A stretch of 64,000 nt of DNA, from NCBI RefSeq assembly GCF_030445035.2, contig NC_080682.1:30734770-30798769 (forward strand), read 5' to 3'. This DNA comes from Dasypus novemcinctus. Lineage: Eukaryota; Chordata; Mammalia; Cingulata; Dasypodidae. A program made the translations under genes and the position numbers. The notes beneath the pieces are model-generated. The model searched no databases. It saw nothing but the letters and a program-made list of their open reading frames with translations, and was not told where the DNA came from. Shown here one piece after another: positions 31,720 through 42,141 of this stretch. Within the stretch, counting starts at the first letter, position 1; each line of letters begins with the position of its first letter.

Positions 31720-32115
31720 TGTTGTAGAATTTGAGAGAGGTTCAATTATTTGTGTATAGGAAGGCCAGGACTCAGGGCTGATTTTGAGAAGGAAAAATGG
31801 TTTATTGATGGCCAGCTGACCAGCCAGACTCAGGAGCTTTCTGTTTCAAACCCCAGCCCTGAACAAGAATTTTGAGATCCTTTTATACAGAAAGGAAGGA
31901 TCAAATTGTTCTTTGTTTCAATAGGTTTGAATTAGCATATCTCATCCACATCCTAGGTAAGCTTTTAGCATGGACCTTATACACTCTAGATAAGCTTTTA
32001 GCACATTTGGTTACCAAGGGCAGGACTGCAACATCTTACTGTCCCACACCCATAACTCACAGATAGCTTAGGTTATCTAAAGAGATGAAGAGCCTCCCAC
32101 CCAGAGCCCACATCA
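31720..32115 (-). repeat. Class I-like LTR, same family as 28,113-28,591
   Basis: Same termini on the minus strand (TGATGTGGGC...CTACAACA) and the same AATAAA context. Shorter by roughly 80 bp. It lies within the ERVL interior and is followed by a primer-site-like leader, so it looks like a 5' LTR left by a mostly deleted provirus. Confidence 0.72.
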
Positions 32116-33359
32116 CCATAACTCTACATGACTCAGACTATTTCAAGTACTTTTTCAAATCTGCCTTTCATTGTGGTAGCCATGCCCACCTACACTTTGT
32201 CAATTAACTGCTGATACCTTATTTTACCAGACTGACATCCAATCATCCTCATAATGTTTAAGGATTCTAATTCCATCACAGACCTCCCTACAGTAATATC
32301 TGAACTACTGAGATGAGCAACCACAGAACTCTTTAGGGAATATGGAGTTAGCCTTATGAATGTATTCCTCACAGTCCTGGTTAAAGATGTGTCCTCTGGA
32401 CATTCCAGGGGTGCATGGGCAGCTCACAAATGGTAAATCCATTCTAGCATTCCAATCTCCCTAAGCCTTTGAATTCCCTCTTCTACTGTGTATCAGAGTT
32501 AATTGGGCATCTCAACCTCAAACATGCTAGGATGTCTTTTGGCCCCTGTTTCAATCAGCCACCCAAACAAACTGTTAGAGCCCTTTCTAACCCCTTGAGC
32601 TAAAGCATTGAGTCCAGAATTTCTGCTTAGAGTACCATATCAATAAATTCAGCCTGATCCAACTTTATATTCCTTTCACCATTATCCCATCCCCTTAGTA
32701 TCCATTCCCACACATATTCCCCTGTTTTCTGTCTATATAAATTGGAAAATGTGCATTTCTTTTTGAGTATACCTTACTTCCTCATGGGTCATACTTTGTA
32801 TTTCATCTTGTGGACTTGTTGTGATTTTAGTTTAGTAATAAGTTTTGAAAACAAGAGAGGTGGTGGAGGTGGGTAAGGAGAAGGAATAGAAATGCCTTGC
32901 AAGCTACTTACCTCAGGGTATTCCCTTGCATTTTCTTCTGATGAGACAGGATTAATCTTTTCAGGCAGGGGTTGGAAGGCAGTTTCTTTAGGGCAGACTG
33001 GAGGATGGGCAGTGCATACAGGTGTTTGGTTGCTACATGCCTCAGGACTGGGAGGAGGTCCAGACCCTGGGGCAGGCCTGAGGTTGGGCAGGGTAGAATT
33101 CAGTTTGGCTGATACCCAACTCAGGGCTGGAAGTTGTTTCAGACTCCCTGGGGCACGCTGGAGGCTGGATGATACAAGGTTGACAAGGTGTGATCTAGAC
33201 AGGGCAGGCCATGGCATGCTTATCTGGTAAAGTCTCAGCAGAATTCAGGGTTCCAGTATCTCCATCAATATCATCATCATCCCATATGTCTCCATCCCAA
33301 TTCTCTGGATTTCACTCTTTTCCAATCAATGCCTTCACTTTAGCTGCAGAAAACCCCAT
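32116..33359 (-). pseudogene. ERVL gag-like region
   Basis: A minus-strand ATG at 33,357-33,359 opens 'MGFSAAKVKALIGKE' then stops. Further fragments follow, including a 142-codon proline-rich frame (33,217 to 32,789) with 'PPPSPEACSNQ' and 'PYPPPPPLL'. Its position 0.5 kb after the primer site fits gag, and proline-rich linker composition is common in Gag. No capsid homology region was recognised. Confidence 0.5.
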
Positions 33360-33819
33360 GGTGTTGAGATTTTAGTTTTCTTTGTAACACTGCTTTTCAT
33401 ACAATGAGAGTCTGAATTTGGTTCTCAGATATTTCGAGCCTGTGGCTACAACTGACAATATTTTCTTTCAGAGCACACATGGAAACTTTTGCATCATCCA
33501 TTTGGTGTTAAAGTTTCAAATTTGAAGACTTTAAGCCATCTCAGTCTTTTGTAACAGTATCCAGAGTATCTAGGAGGAGCCAACAAACACCATTATACCA
33601 TTTGACTCCACAAAACTCTGTTAAGGTGTTAAAAACATTCTCACCCTGTTTCTTTAAGTGTGGAAGTAGGGGAATCCAGTGATGCTATTTTGCATATCTT
33701 TATTGCCAAATCGCACCATGGACTGTTAGCAGGCTCTTGGTTACTGGAAAGGGAATAGTCAGTACCCTTGATTCCAATAAGGTAGAGAGACTATTGTAAA
33801 ACTCCCAGAACCACCTCAG

Positions 33820-33838
33820 ATACCCCACTCCTGGTACC
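33820..33838 (-). promoter_or_regulatory. ERVL primer binding site
   Basis: Minus strand TGGTACCAGGAGTGGGGTA starts four bases after the 5' LTR. The TGG start and the 'CAGGAGTGGG' core fit the leucine-type site used by ERVL/MaLR elements. Confidence 0.7.
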
Positions 33839-33842
33839 AAGC

Positions 33843-34301
33843 TGTATTAGTCAGGGTTATCTAGGGAAACAGAATCAACAAGAGATATCTGTCAATAGTA
33901 TGCAATTCTATAAGGGTCTCTCATGCAGCTGTGGGGATGCATAATTCCAGGTTCTGCAGGCAGGCTTTAACCAGGGACTGCAATGGAAGTCGAATGAAAG
34001 TCCTTGTCAAATTCTCGGATATATTGGATGCCCAAAGATGAGCTGGGAAATTCTCTCTCAATGCTGGAATCATTTCCCCTTTTAATACATTCAGCTGATT
34101 GGCTTAAGTGCCACTCTTGGTGATGATAATCTCCCTGATTGATGAAGTTATAACCAGTTATCTATGATCTGCCACTGCAGTAAAGTCAATGGTGACTAAA
34201 GTTCAGAAATACCCTAATATGACAGTTAGCCCAGTGCTTCCTTGACCAAACAACTTGGCACAATTACCTGACTGAGTTGACACAATAGCCTAACCATCAC
34301 A
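33843..34301 (-). repeat. ERVL 5' LTR (MLT2-like)
   Basis: Minus-strand TGTGATGGTTAGGC...CTAATACA. Paired with 29,277-29,728. Confidence 0.8.
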
Positions 34302-34757
34302 CCATGCAATATCATTTAGGACAACTCCAAATCACAAAAATGCCCCCACATCATATCTCTTCTTCCCTTTCCCTGCTCTCAGCAACTACCATGACCACTC
34401 ACTCCACAGCAATGATACAATTTCTTCAATGGCAGAGTCACAATAGTTCTATAGTAGAATATCAGTAAGTCTGCTCTAATCCATATTTTATTCCTTCATC
34501 CTGTGAACCTTGAGATGGTGATGTCCACTCCACCTCTAAATCAAGAGGGGGCTTAGATCCCACGTGGTTGATGGATATGATTCTTCTGCTTGCAGTTGTA
34601 GGCACTTTTGTTTCACTGGTGTGGTGGTTGACCATCTTCACTTCCCTAATAGCTGACCTGGGTAAGTCAAGTGAACCATAGAGGAGGAGTTGTAAATCTA
34701 CTGAGGCTCAGTGCTCAGCTGGCATATGAAGTTTCTAGTTCTTGGGTGTCCAGTATT
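34302..34757 (-). mobile_element. Older L1 3' UTR, 5'-ward part, split by the ERVL provirus
   Basis: Continues the L1 3' UTR interrupted at 29,276. Its minus-strand order ('gtaggcactcta'-like region, 'gaccatcttcacttccc' on plus) parallels 11.7 kb and 50.8 kb in reverse. L1 5' truncation point is near 34,757. Confidence 0.78.
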
Positions 34758-34879
34758 CAAATTGTCTTTCAAAACACACTACTACTGACCATTAAATAGA
34801 AGATATCATGATGATATTGCAGGGACAGAAGCTGGACATTATATATCTTCAAAAATAATACAATTTAAAAAAGAGATAA

Positions 34880-35200
34880 TGAGAAAAATAAAATAAAAAC
34901 TATATATTGTATAAGCAATTCATATGAAATGTCTAGAATAGGCAATGCTTAGAGACAAAGTATATTAGTGATTGCTTAAGGCTAGTGGTGGGGTGTGAGG
35001 ATTGGCAGATAGTAGCTAAAGGTATGGGATTTCTTTTGTAGATGATGAAAATGCTCTATTGATTATAAGAATCATATCTATTGATTATGGTGATGGTTGT
35101 ACGACTCTGTGGCTAAACTAAAAAACATTGAATAGTACACTTTAAATGGGTGAATTGTAAGTTATGTGATTTTTATCTTATTAAAGCTGTTACTGGAAAA
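34880..35200 (+). repeat. Old L1M-type 3' end
   Basis: 'gaatagtacactttaaatgg' and 'gtgatggttgtacgactctg' followed by 'tattaaagctgtta' match the 3' end layout of mammalian L1MB/L1MC elements. Confidence 0.7.
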
Positions 35201-35399
35201 TAATATAAATTTTTTTAAATGTATGAAAGGAAACTTGGAGGAAAAAAGTACAACTGCTCTAGACTTATTAGTGAGACATTTGCACATCAGTATATGTGTA
35301 ATAAATTCAACAAAAATTCATAAAGCTCCCATATCAGTGAAATTTGTAGGCAAAGTGAAAAAATCTTATTCTTAGTGATAGGTAAGCTGTTGCATCTAC

Positions 35400-37540
35400 T
35401 CTATTATACAACCTAAAAAGGGTCAGAATGCCAAGTTTTCCTGCAGGCAGTTTGGAACAACATATTTCTCATTTGAAAATTACACACTGATACATTTATT
35501 AAGTAATGAAAAATGCTGAACTGAACTTTGAGGAGTCTCTGCAACAATTCTATTTTAACACACAAGATATTTTACCACTAGGGTCATACTGATGCAGCAT
35601 ATCCAGTGGTGATTGAAGAATACGTGGCAAATAGGGGTGATGTTTAGAACCTTTGCCAGGGTTCTAAATGAGGATCACAGAGCACAAACAACAGAGTTGC
35701 CTATCATGAAATATCTGACTCATTAAGCCATTAAGTTGGACATTCACTGCAGCACTCCATCATTAAATGAAAGTGGCTTATAAGAGATCAGGCTCTAGCA
35801 AATCATGAAGGCAAAAGTGAGTTACTGAAAAAGTAATTTGAATGCTCATGGCCTCCATTCTTTCCATGTTAACTTTTCTCATCTAACCCAGAGCACTGGT
35901 TTCTTAAGGAGTTGTTACAGGAATTGAAAATTTGGACCTTATTTACAGAGTGTTTTGCACAATATAGTTACACCATTGGAAGTGAACAGCTCTAGTATTA
36001 CATCCACTTTCTGGTATATTAATAAAGTAGAGTTGTGAAGGAAAATCCCCACAGAGTCTAGAACCTAAAGCAGAGTACATGGCAGTTTATATTGTTTGGA
36101 AGGAGAAAATACCAGATGTGCCTTGATACACAAATTTATGAGCTGTGACCTGTATTCTGGCTGGGCCTTAGGGTTTAAAAGGAACATGGATTATTGGAAA
36201 CTAACTGTTCTTGGGGAGATGTGAGTAGATAGAACTTTCTGAAGGAGTGAAAACACAGAACATATTTGTGTCCCATATAAATACTCACCTGAATTTTCTT
36301 TAGCAGAGAAATGTTTTATAATCAAGTGGATAGAATGACCTGCACTGTTAATACTTCAGAGCCTTTTTACCAACCATTGCACTTAAGGACTCAGTACCAA
36401 AGTGTCCATGGTGTTTTGGAGGCAGGTTATGCATAGTCTCAGTTCCATGCATTTTCACTTACCAAGGCCAACCTGGGAGGACCCACAGCTGGGTATCCAA
36501 TATGCCAGAAGCAGAGATCAACACTAGGACCCCAATATGTCTCCATTCTCCAACATGTTCACCCCATTACCTGATGTCAGGTTGAGCATATTGGACAATT
36601 TTCATCATGGAAGGGGCAGCATTTTGTTCTTACTGGAAAATAATCTTACTTCAGATCCTGATTTGCCTTCCCTACAGTCAATACTATTTCTCAAACTATC
36701 TTCTATATACCCTTTAAAATGCCTTAGCTGCAGCATGGTATTCCACAAACATTGCTTCTGCTCAAGGAAATCACTTTACAACAAAGGAAATGCAGCTAGT
36801 GGGTCTATGTTCATAGGATTAGCTGACCTTAACAGGTAAACCATATCCTGAAACAGATAGATTGATAGAAACAGTGTTGGTCTTTTAAAGTCTCAGTCAT
36901 AATGTCAACAAAGGAACAATGGCTTACAGGGATGGATAAATGTTCTTCAAGGGCTGTATATCCTCTAAATCAGTGACCACTCTATGGTGCTTTATTTCCC
37001 ATAGCTGTGATTCACAGACCCAGGATTATAGAATGGAAAAGGGAGTGCCAGTACCCATTATTTCCTATGTGATCCAATGGAAAATTAATGGCAGTTTCTG
37101 AATCCATAACAGCCTTCACTTGGAAAAGCTTTTCTGTGCATCACTGAAATAATATGACATGGTTCTCATTCTGTCATGATTTTGTAGTTGAAGCTTAGCT
37201 TTGATCGAGAGACAGCATTCTTTCTATTCTTCCACCTACTTGAACACAGATGGTCAGAATTTCATTTGGCAGTAGCCACCTGTCAGCACTGGGACCTGAG
37301 GTAAGATGTGGGTGTGTGATCTATTTTGACAAAATATTGCTACCTCTCTAGGGATTCTATAAATCTAAATCCTCCCTTACTCCCAGAAAAATTCCTTGTT
37401 TTTAATGTAGTCTTATTACAATGCAATGTTGAAATGAAATGGCATAACTGCATCCAAGATGAACTGGACTTTCATGACCACTTCGGGGAATGTTTGACCT
37501 TAACAAAATTGTTCATTGGGAGTCACCTCAGAAAATAAAG
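35400..37540 (+). pseudogene. Second ERVL-like pol remnant (integrase area)
   Basis: Plus-strand sequence near 36,730-37,060 parallels the integrase coding region of ERVL-type elements: 'ttccacaaacattgcttctg', 'ggaaatgcagctagtgggtc', 'agactgatagaaac'-like, and 'ggtgctttatttcccatagc'. The end ('gggagtgccagtaccca' near 37,045) corresponds to where the minus-strand ERVL enters its dUTPase. No open frame survives and no LTRs were identified beside it. Confidence 0.5.
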
Positions 37541-37734
37541 GGAATAGGTTTTCTCAGAAACAATGGGTATCATTTTTTATTGGTATGCAAAAGAATCCAA
37601 ATGATATACCAAATCAAAAATTGCTTCACTTAGGATTAATTTGACTCAAACTTATGTGAAATTTGACAAACTTACACTATGATTATACTCATTACCCTAG
37701 TAAATCATCTTCCTTTTTGTCCTGTAGATTGAAA

Positions 37735-38450
37735 AACTGAAAGAAGAAATAGACATACTACAAAAATTGTTGGAGACTTCAATACACCAGACTTATCAAT
37801 AGATAGAACATTCAGAAAGAGGATCAGTGAGGAAACAGAGGACTAAAAAGGTATGATAAATGAACAAGATGTAATAAACATATATAGGACATTGCTTCCC
37901 AAACAATAGGATACATATTCTCAAGTGTGCATGGATCATTCTCCAAATCCAAATCTTGGATGACAAAACAAGTCTCTATAAATCAAGAAAGATTGGAACT
38001 ATATATAGCATAATCTCTGACCATAAGGTAATGAGACTGACATTCAAAAAAGGTACACAACTGGAAAATTAACAAGCATATGGTAGTTAAAAAAAAAAAA
38101 ACAACAGACCCTGAAACCATCACTGGGTAGAGAAGAAATTGCAAGGAAAATTAGTAATTTTCTCAAGATGAATGAAAACAAGAAGACTACATATCATCCT
38201 ATGGGATGGAGCAAAGGCAGTGCTGAGAAGGAAATTTATAGTCCTAAATGCTTACATTAAAAGGAGTGAAAAAGCTAAAACCAAAGACCTAACTGCATAC
38301 TGGATAGAAAAAGAAAAAGAAAAGCAAACTAATCCTAATTCAAGCAGAATTGAAAGAAGGAAAGAAATAACAAATACTAGGACACAAATAAGTGGAATTG
38401 AGAATTTAAAAAAAAAATAAAGAAAATTAACAAAACCAAACTGATTCTCT
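37735..38450 (+). repeat. L1 ORF2 remnant, endonuclease to linker region
   Basis: Parallels the full-length L1 at about 45,150-45,850: 'gtgcatggatcattctccaa' versus 'gcgcacatggatcattctcc', 'ccctatgggatggagcaaagg' region, and 'gaaataacaaatactaggac'. The open 82-codon frame at 38,172-38,420 is a surviving piece of ORF2. Several internal deletions. Confidence 0.75.
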
Positions 38451-38459
38451 CTACTGAAA

Positions 38460-38790
38460 CTCTGTGGTTTTCTGGGACTGGTTACCAGTGTCATCCTTGG
38501 TTTTTCTGTCATGTGACAAGGTACATAGTGAAATCATACTCCTTTTTGTCCTGAATCCATTGACTTCCAAATTATTCTGTGACTTTCCCTGTACATTTGA
38601 ATTTCATTATTTTTATAAAGGTGTGGATCAATCTATTACAACCCAAATGGATTTTGTTCACTACACCTTAACTAAAAATAACATCATCAAAATGTGCTAT
38701 TTAAAATGGAATTGGTTAAGGTTCAGAACATGATTGTGTGTGTGTGGGGGGGGGGGGGTACGTAATTCAATCCCCCAAAAATTAATATGT
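38460..38790 (-). repeat. Probable ERVL/MLT-type LTR, minus strand
   Basis: 'gtcatgtgacaaggtacatag' and the terminal 'gtaattcaatcccccaaaaa' suggest the reverse of an MLT-like LTR. It contains a (tg)n-G run at 38,735-38,758. Confidence 0.35.
38742..38758 (+). repeat. TG repeat passing into a poly-G run
   Basis: A (tg) tract followed by about fourteen G. Sequencing length is unreliable at such runs. Confidence 0.8.
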
Positions 38791-39489
38791 TTGGTTCTTA
38801 TTTTTATGTATTTGACCCATGAGTGAATGTTTGTTTATGGTGAGAGATAGGGGCCACTTTCATTCTTTTTCATAAATCAATCCAGTTTTCTTAACATTAT
38901 ATGTTGAATAGACAATTCTTTCATCATTGAATGAATATGGCACAACTTTAAAAAATAAATTCGCCATATATATGAAGGTTTATTTCTGAACACCCATTAA
39001 AATCCATTGGTCTTTATGCACCAATGTAATATATTTTGATTACTGTAGCCTTGTAATAAATTTTAAAATTGGGGTGTGTTAGGGCTCTAGCATTCTTCCT
39101 TTTTTCAAGTCAATTTTGTCTCTTTAGTCCTTCACTATTCAATAAAAATTTGTAGAGTGGCTTTTCCATTTCTGCTAAGCTTTGTATTGTAATTTTAATT
39201 CATTTTGCCTTTAATATATATACAGTATTGCATAGAATTGATGCCTTAATAATATTTAGTCTTCAAATCCTTCCATTTATATAGGTTTTATTTGAGTACT
39301 TTCAGAAATGTTTTCTCATTTTTTCTGTATAAGTCCTTAAAAGCCATAGTTAAATTAAATCCTGGTTACTTGATGTTTTATATTTTCTCTAGCATGATAA
39401 TTTTATTCTTTATTTCCTCTTGAATTTTATTACTAACTTTATCAGTTTGATATTATTGATGAATTTCAAAAGGAAATATTGGATTATGT

Positions 39490-39961
39490 TTGTATTATGT
39501 TTGTAAACTGGTCTCTTCCTATGGGCATATTAGATTGCATTGGATTCAGAAACTCTTCTGCCAGTAGGGCATTGAGTCACCACATTTGTTGGGTGGGGAT
39601 TCACAGATAAAATATATGGCAAAGGACAGAGTTGAGGGTTTTTAATATTGGAGTTTTGATTTTGGAGTTGAAGTCTTAAGCTGGATCCCTGGGAAATAAG
39701 CACACAGAAGAAAGAACAAGCCCCTGAGAGAGGACCCCTGAGCCTGGAAAGAAGTAAGACCTAGGGAAAGAGGAACCCAGGAAGTCTGAACCCTGGCAGA
39801 CATTGACAGCCATCTTGCTCCAACATGTGGAAATAGACTGGTAAGGGGAGTAACTTACGCTTTATGGCCTAGTATCTGTAAGTTGCTACCCCAAATAAAT
39901 ACCCTTTATAAAAACCAACCGATTTCTGGTATTTTGCATCAGCATCCCTTTGGCTAATACA
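39490..39961 (+). repeat. MaLR/ERVL solo LTR
   Basis: Same family as 13,636-14,131 ('gggcattgagtc', 'agttgagggttt', 'cagccatcttgctcca', 'ccccaaataaataccc', ending 'ctaataca'). The left end is diverged, and no target duplication was resolved. Confidence 0.7.
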
Positions 39962-40688
39962 CTAAGTATAGAAAGATCCCTGAATTTTTGAATTGATATT
40001 ATACACTTCAAATTTTGCTAACTTAATTATTAGCTCTTAGCTTTGTTGTATATTTTTGAGATTTTTCTAAATATAGGATCATGTTATTTGCAAACAATGA
40101 AAGTTTTACTTCTTCCCTTCCAATTTTGATGTCTTTGTTTTGTTCGCTTGCCTAATTACTCTGGCTAGAACTGAATCATGTTCATGAAGGTGGACATCCT
40201 TGTCTTGTCCCTGAATATGATTCTAGCTGATATTAATAATTTTGAGTTAATTTCCTACTGTTTTTGTTCTATGATAAGTTTTACAAGAAGGTTGGTAGAT
40301 TTTGCCAGAATACTTTCATGCATCAATTTAGATGGTCATGTTTTCATTTTGATTTTTTTGTTTTTTGACTTCATTTTATTAATGTGTTGTTTTATGTTAA
40401 TTACCTTTCTTAGGTTGAACTACCATGACTTACTTAGGATAAATCTGTTAATATGCTATTGCATTCTGTTTCTTAGAGTCTGATCAAGAGTATTTGCAAC
40501 AATATTAATAAGGAATATTAGTCCCTAAATTTTATGGTATATTTATGTCCTTGGTATTAGGGTGAGGCTTGAATAGAATGAGTTAGGAAATATTCCTTCC
40601 AATAAATTTTTTGGAGGAATATGACCAAAATAACTGTTTGTCAATGCTTGGTGAAATTCAAACGTGTACCATTCAGGTGCTGTTATTT

Positions 40689-41110
40689 TTTCTTTTTTTT
40701 TTTTTTAATGATTTATTTGTTTATTTCTGCCCCCTCTATCCTTTGTCTGTTCTCTGTGTCCATTCTTCTGTGTCTGATTGTATTCTCATTAGGTGGCTCT
40801 GGAAACTGATGCTGGGACCTTCCAGAGTGGAAGAGAGGCAATCATTCTCTTGTGCTATCTCAGCTCCCTGATCTGCTGCATCTCTTATTCTCTCTTCTTT
40901 GTGTCTCTTTTTGTTTCATCATCTTGCTGCACCAGCTCTCCATGTGGGGCGGCACTCCCATGTGGGGCAGTACTCCACACAGGCCAGCACTCTATGTGGG
41001 CCAGCTCACCACATGGGCCAGTGTGCCTTCACCAAGAGGTCCTGGGCATTGAACCCTGGACCTCTTATATGGTAGATGGGAGCCCAATTATTTGAACCAC
41101 ATCTTCTTCC
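40689..41110 (-). mobile_element. DAS-type SINE
   Basis: T-rich start (tail in reverse) and a tRNA-like head at the right end ('gggcattgaaccctggacc', B box in reverse). Flanked by a 9-bp duplication ctgttattt at 40,680-40,688 and 41,111-41,119. Diverged, with few CpG left. Confidence 0.8.
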
Positions 41111-41541
41111 CTGTTATTTGATCTTTCTCTCTTTTTATTTTTTCACATTTATTGAAATCTATTCTTTGCTGAGAGTGTAAATAGCTTGCTCATTTCATCA
41201 AGGTTATCTATTCCTTGGATAGAACTCTTCATTTTATCCTCCTATATACTCCATTTTATGACAGTGGAGTGTATGGTAAAAATGTCTTGCCTTTCATTTC
41301 TGCTGTTTATTATTTCTGTCCTGTCTCTCTTTTTGTTTTTGTCAGACTAGCTAAAATTTTGTTAATTTTATTGATAATAGGAACAACTTTTGATTTTATT
41401 AATATGCTCTATTGTGTTTTTATTTCTATTTCCCTTATCTCCAATATATTTGTAATTTCATTCCATCTCCTTTTTTGGATTTATGTGCTCTTTTATTTTA
41501 GTATTTCAAGTTGTGAGGTTAAGTCTTATATTAACCTCTCA

Positions 41542-42141
41542 CTACTGCCTTTGCTTCTCTATAAGATTTAGTTTATCTTGCTTTTTTTCATTCTTATTAA
41601 GATATTTCTCGAGGAGACAAGATGGTCGCTGAGTGAACTTGCCTTTGTGGTCTGTCCCGGGAAGAGATGGCTGGGCGCAGCGGCAGGTTCTCCAAGGTGA
41701 GGCTTTTTCGGGATTTTTGCAGGGCAGAAGTGTCGGGACATCGATTGGGTGGAAAGGTAACAGAGAGGATTGGTTTAGTAGATATAATTTGGGTTCTATT
41801 GCCCGCAGGTGAGACCCGCGCATGGGCTCCTCCCTGTTGGGGGTGGGGGAAACCGCGGTCCTGTCCTGGGGTTCCACTTTTGGATGGCTCTGAAGGGCTA
41901 AGGAGTTCGCGAGCTCTGGGCAAGCTGTTGACAGGTTGATGTGACAGATCGCCTTTGTGGATCGATTTGGGAAGATAGACGGTGTTTTGTTGTGAAGCGG
42001 GAGAAACTTTTGAGTGCGAATATAAACAATAGCGCTTCCGCCTGAAGCCCCGCCCCCAAAAGCCCGGCAACCGTTCTCCAACCCAAATAGGCTGTAGGCA
42101 ATAAAGAGAAGTAATTGGAAAATTGTTCTAGGCTGTGGCAA
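41542..42141 (-). other. Antisense ORF in the L1 5' UTR extending into flanking DNA
   Basis: A 199-codon minus-strand frame starts inside the L1 5' UTR (ATG ending at 42,141) and runs leftward across the L1 5' end at 41,611 into the host sequence. The first 177 codons are L1-derived; the last 22 are flank. Basic, proline- and serine-containing, with no known domain. Primate L1s carry a shorter antisense ORF0 in the same place, but the resemblance is positional only. GC-rich sequence tends to produce long chance ORFs, and two other antisense frames here are also open, so coding status is doubtful. Confidence 0.25.
41599..41610 (+). repeat. L1 target site duplication, 5' copy
   Basis: aagatatttctc, repeated exactly at 51,322-51,333. 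The insertion point TT/AAGA is a good L1-endonuclease type site. Confidence 0.92.

Larger units (their letters stand above)
29277..34301 (-). mobile_element. ERVL (class III) provirus, internally rearranged
   Basis: Paired MLT2-like LTRs in direct orientation lie at 29,277-29,728 (3' end of the element) and 33,843-34,301 (5' end). Read on the minus strand they start TGTGATGGTTAGGC and end CTAATACA (the first terminal base pair of the left copy is mutated). Between them are a tRNA-complementary primer site, a gag-like region and a dUTPase after an integrase-like end, but not enough sequence for a full pol. There is no env, as usual for ERVL. Flanks ccctg (29,272-29,276) and ccatg (34,302-34,306) fit a 5-bp duplication with one change. 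The host sequence on both sides is one L1 3' UTR. A class I LTR sits inside (31,720-32,115). Confidence 0.8.

Noticed and set aside
28113..32115. LTRs at 28,113 and 31,720 as the two ends of a single provirus
   Set aside because: The left LTR has gtag on both sides like a solo insertion, and the sequence between them includes the L1 and ERVL boundaries, which cannot be the interior of that element.
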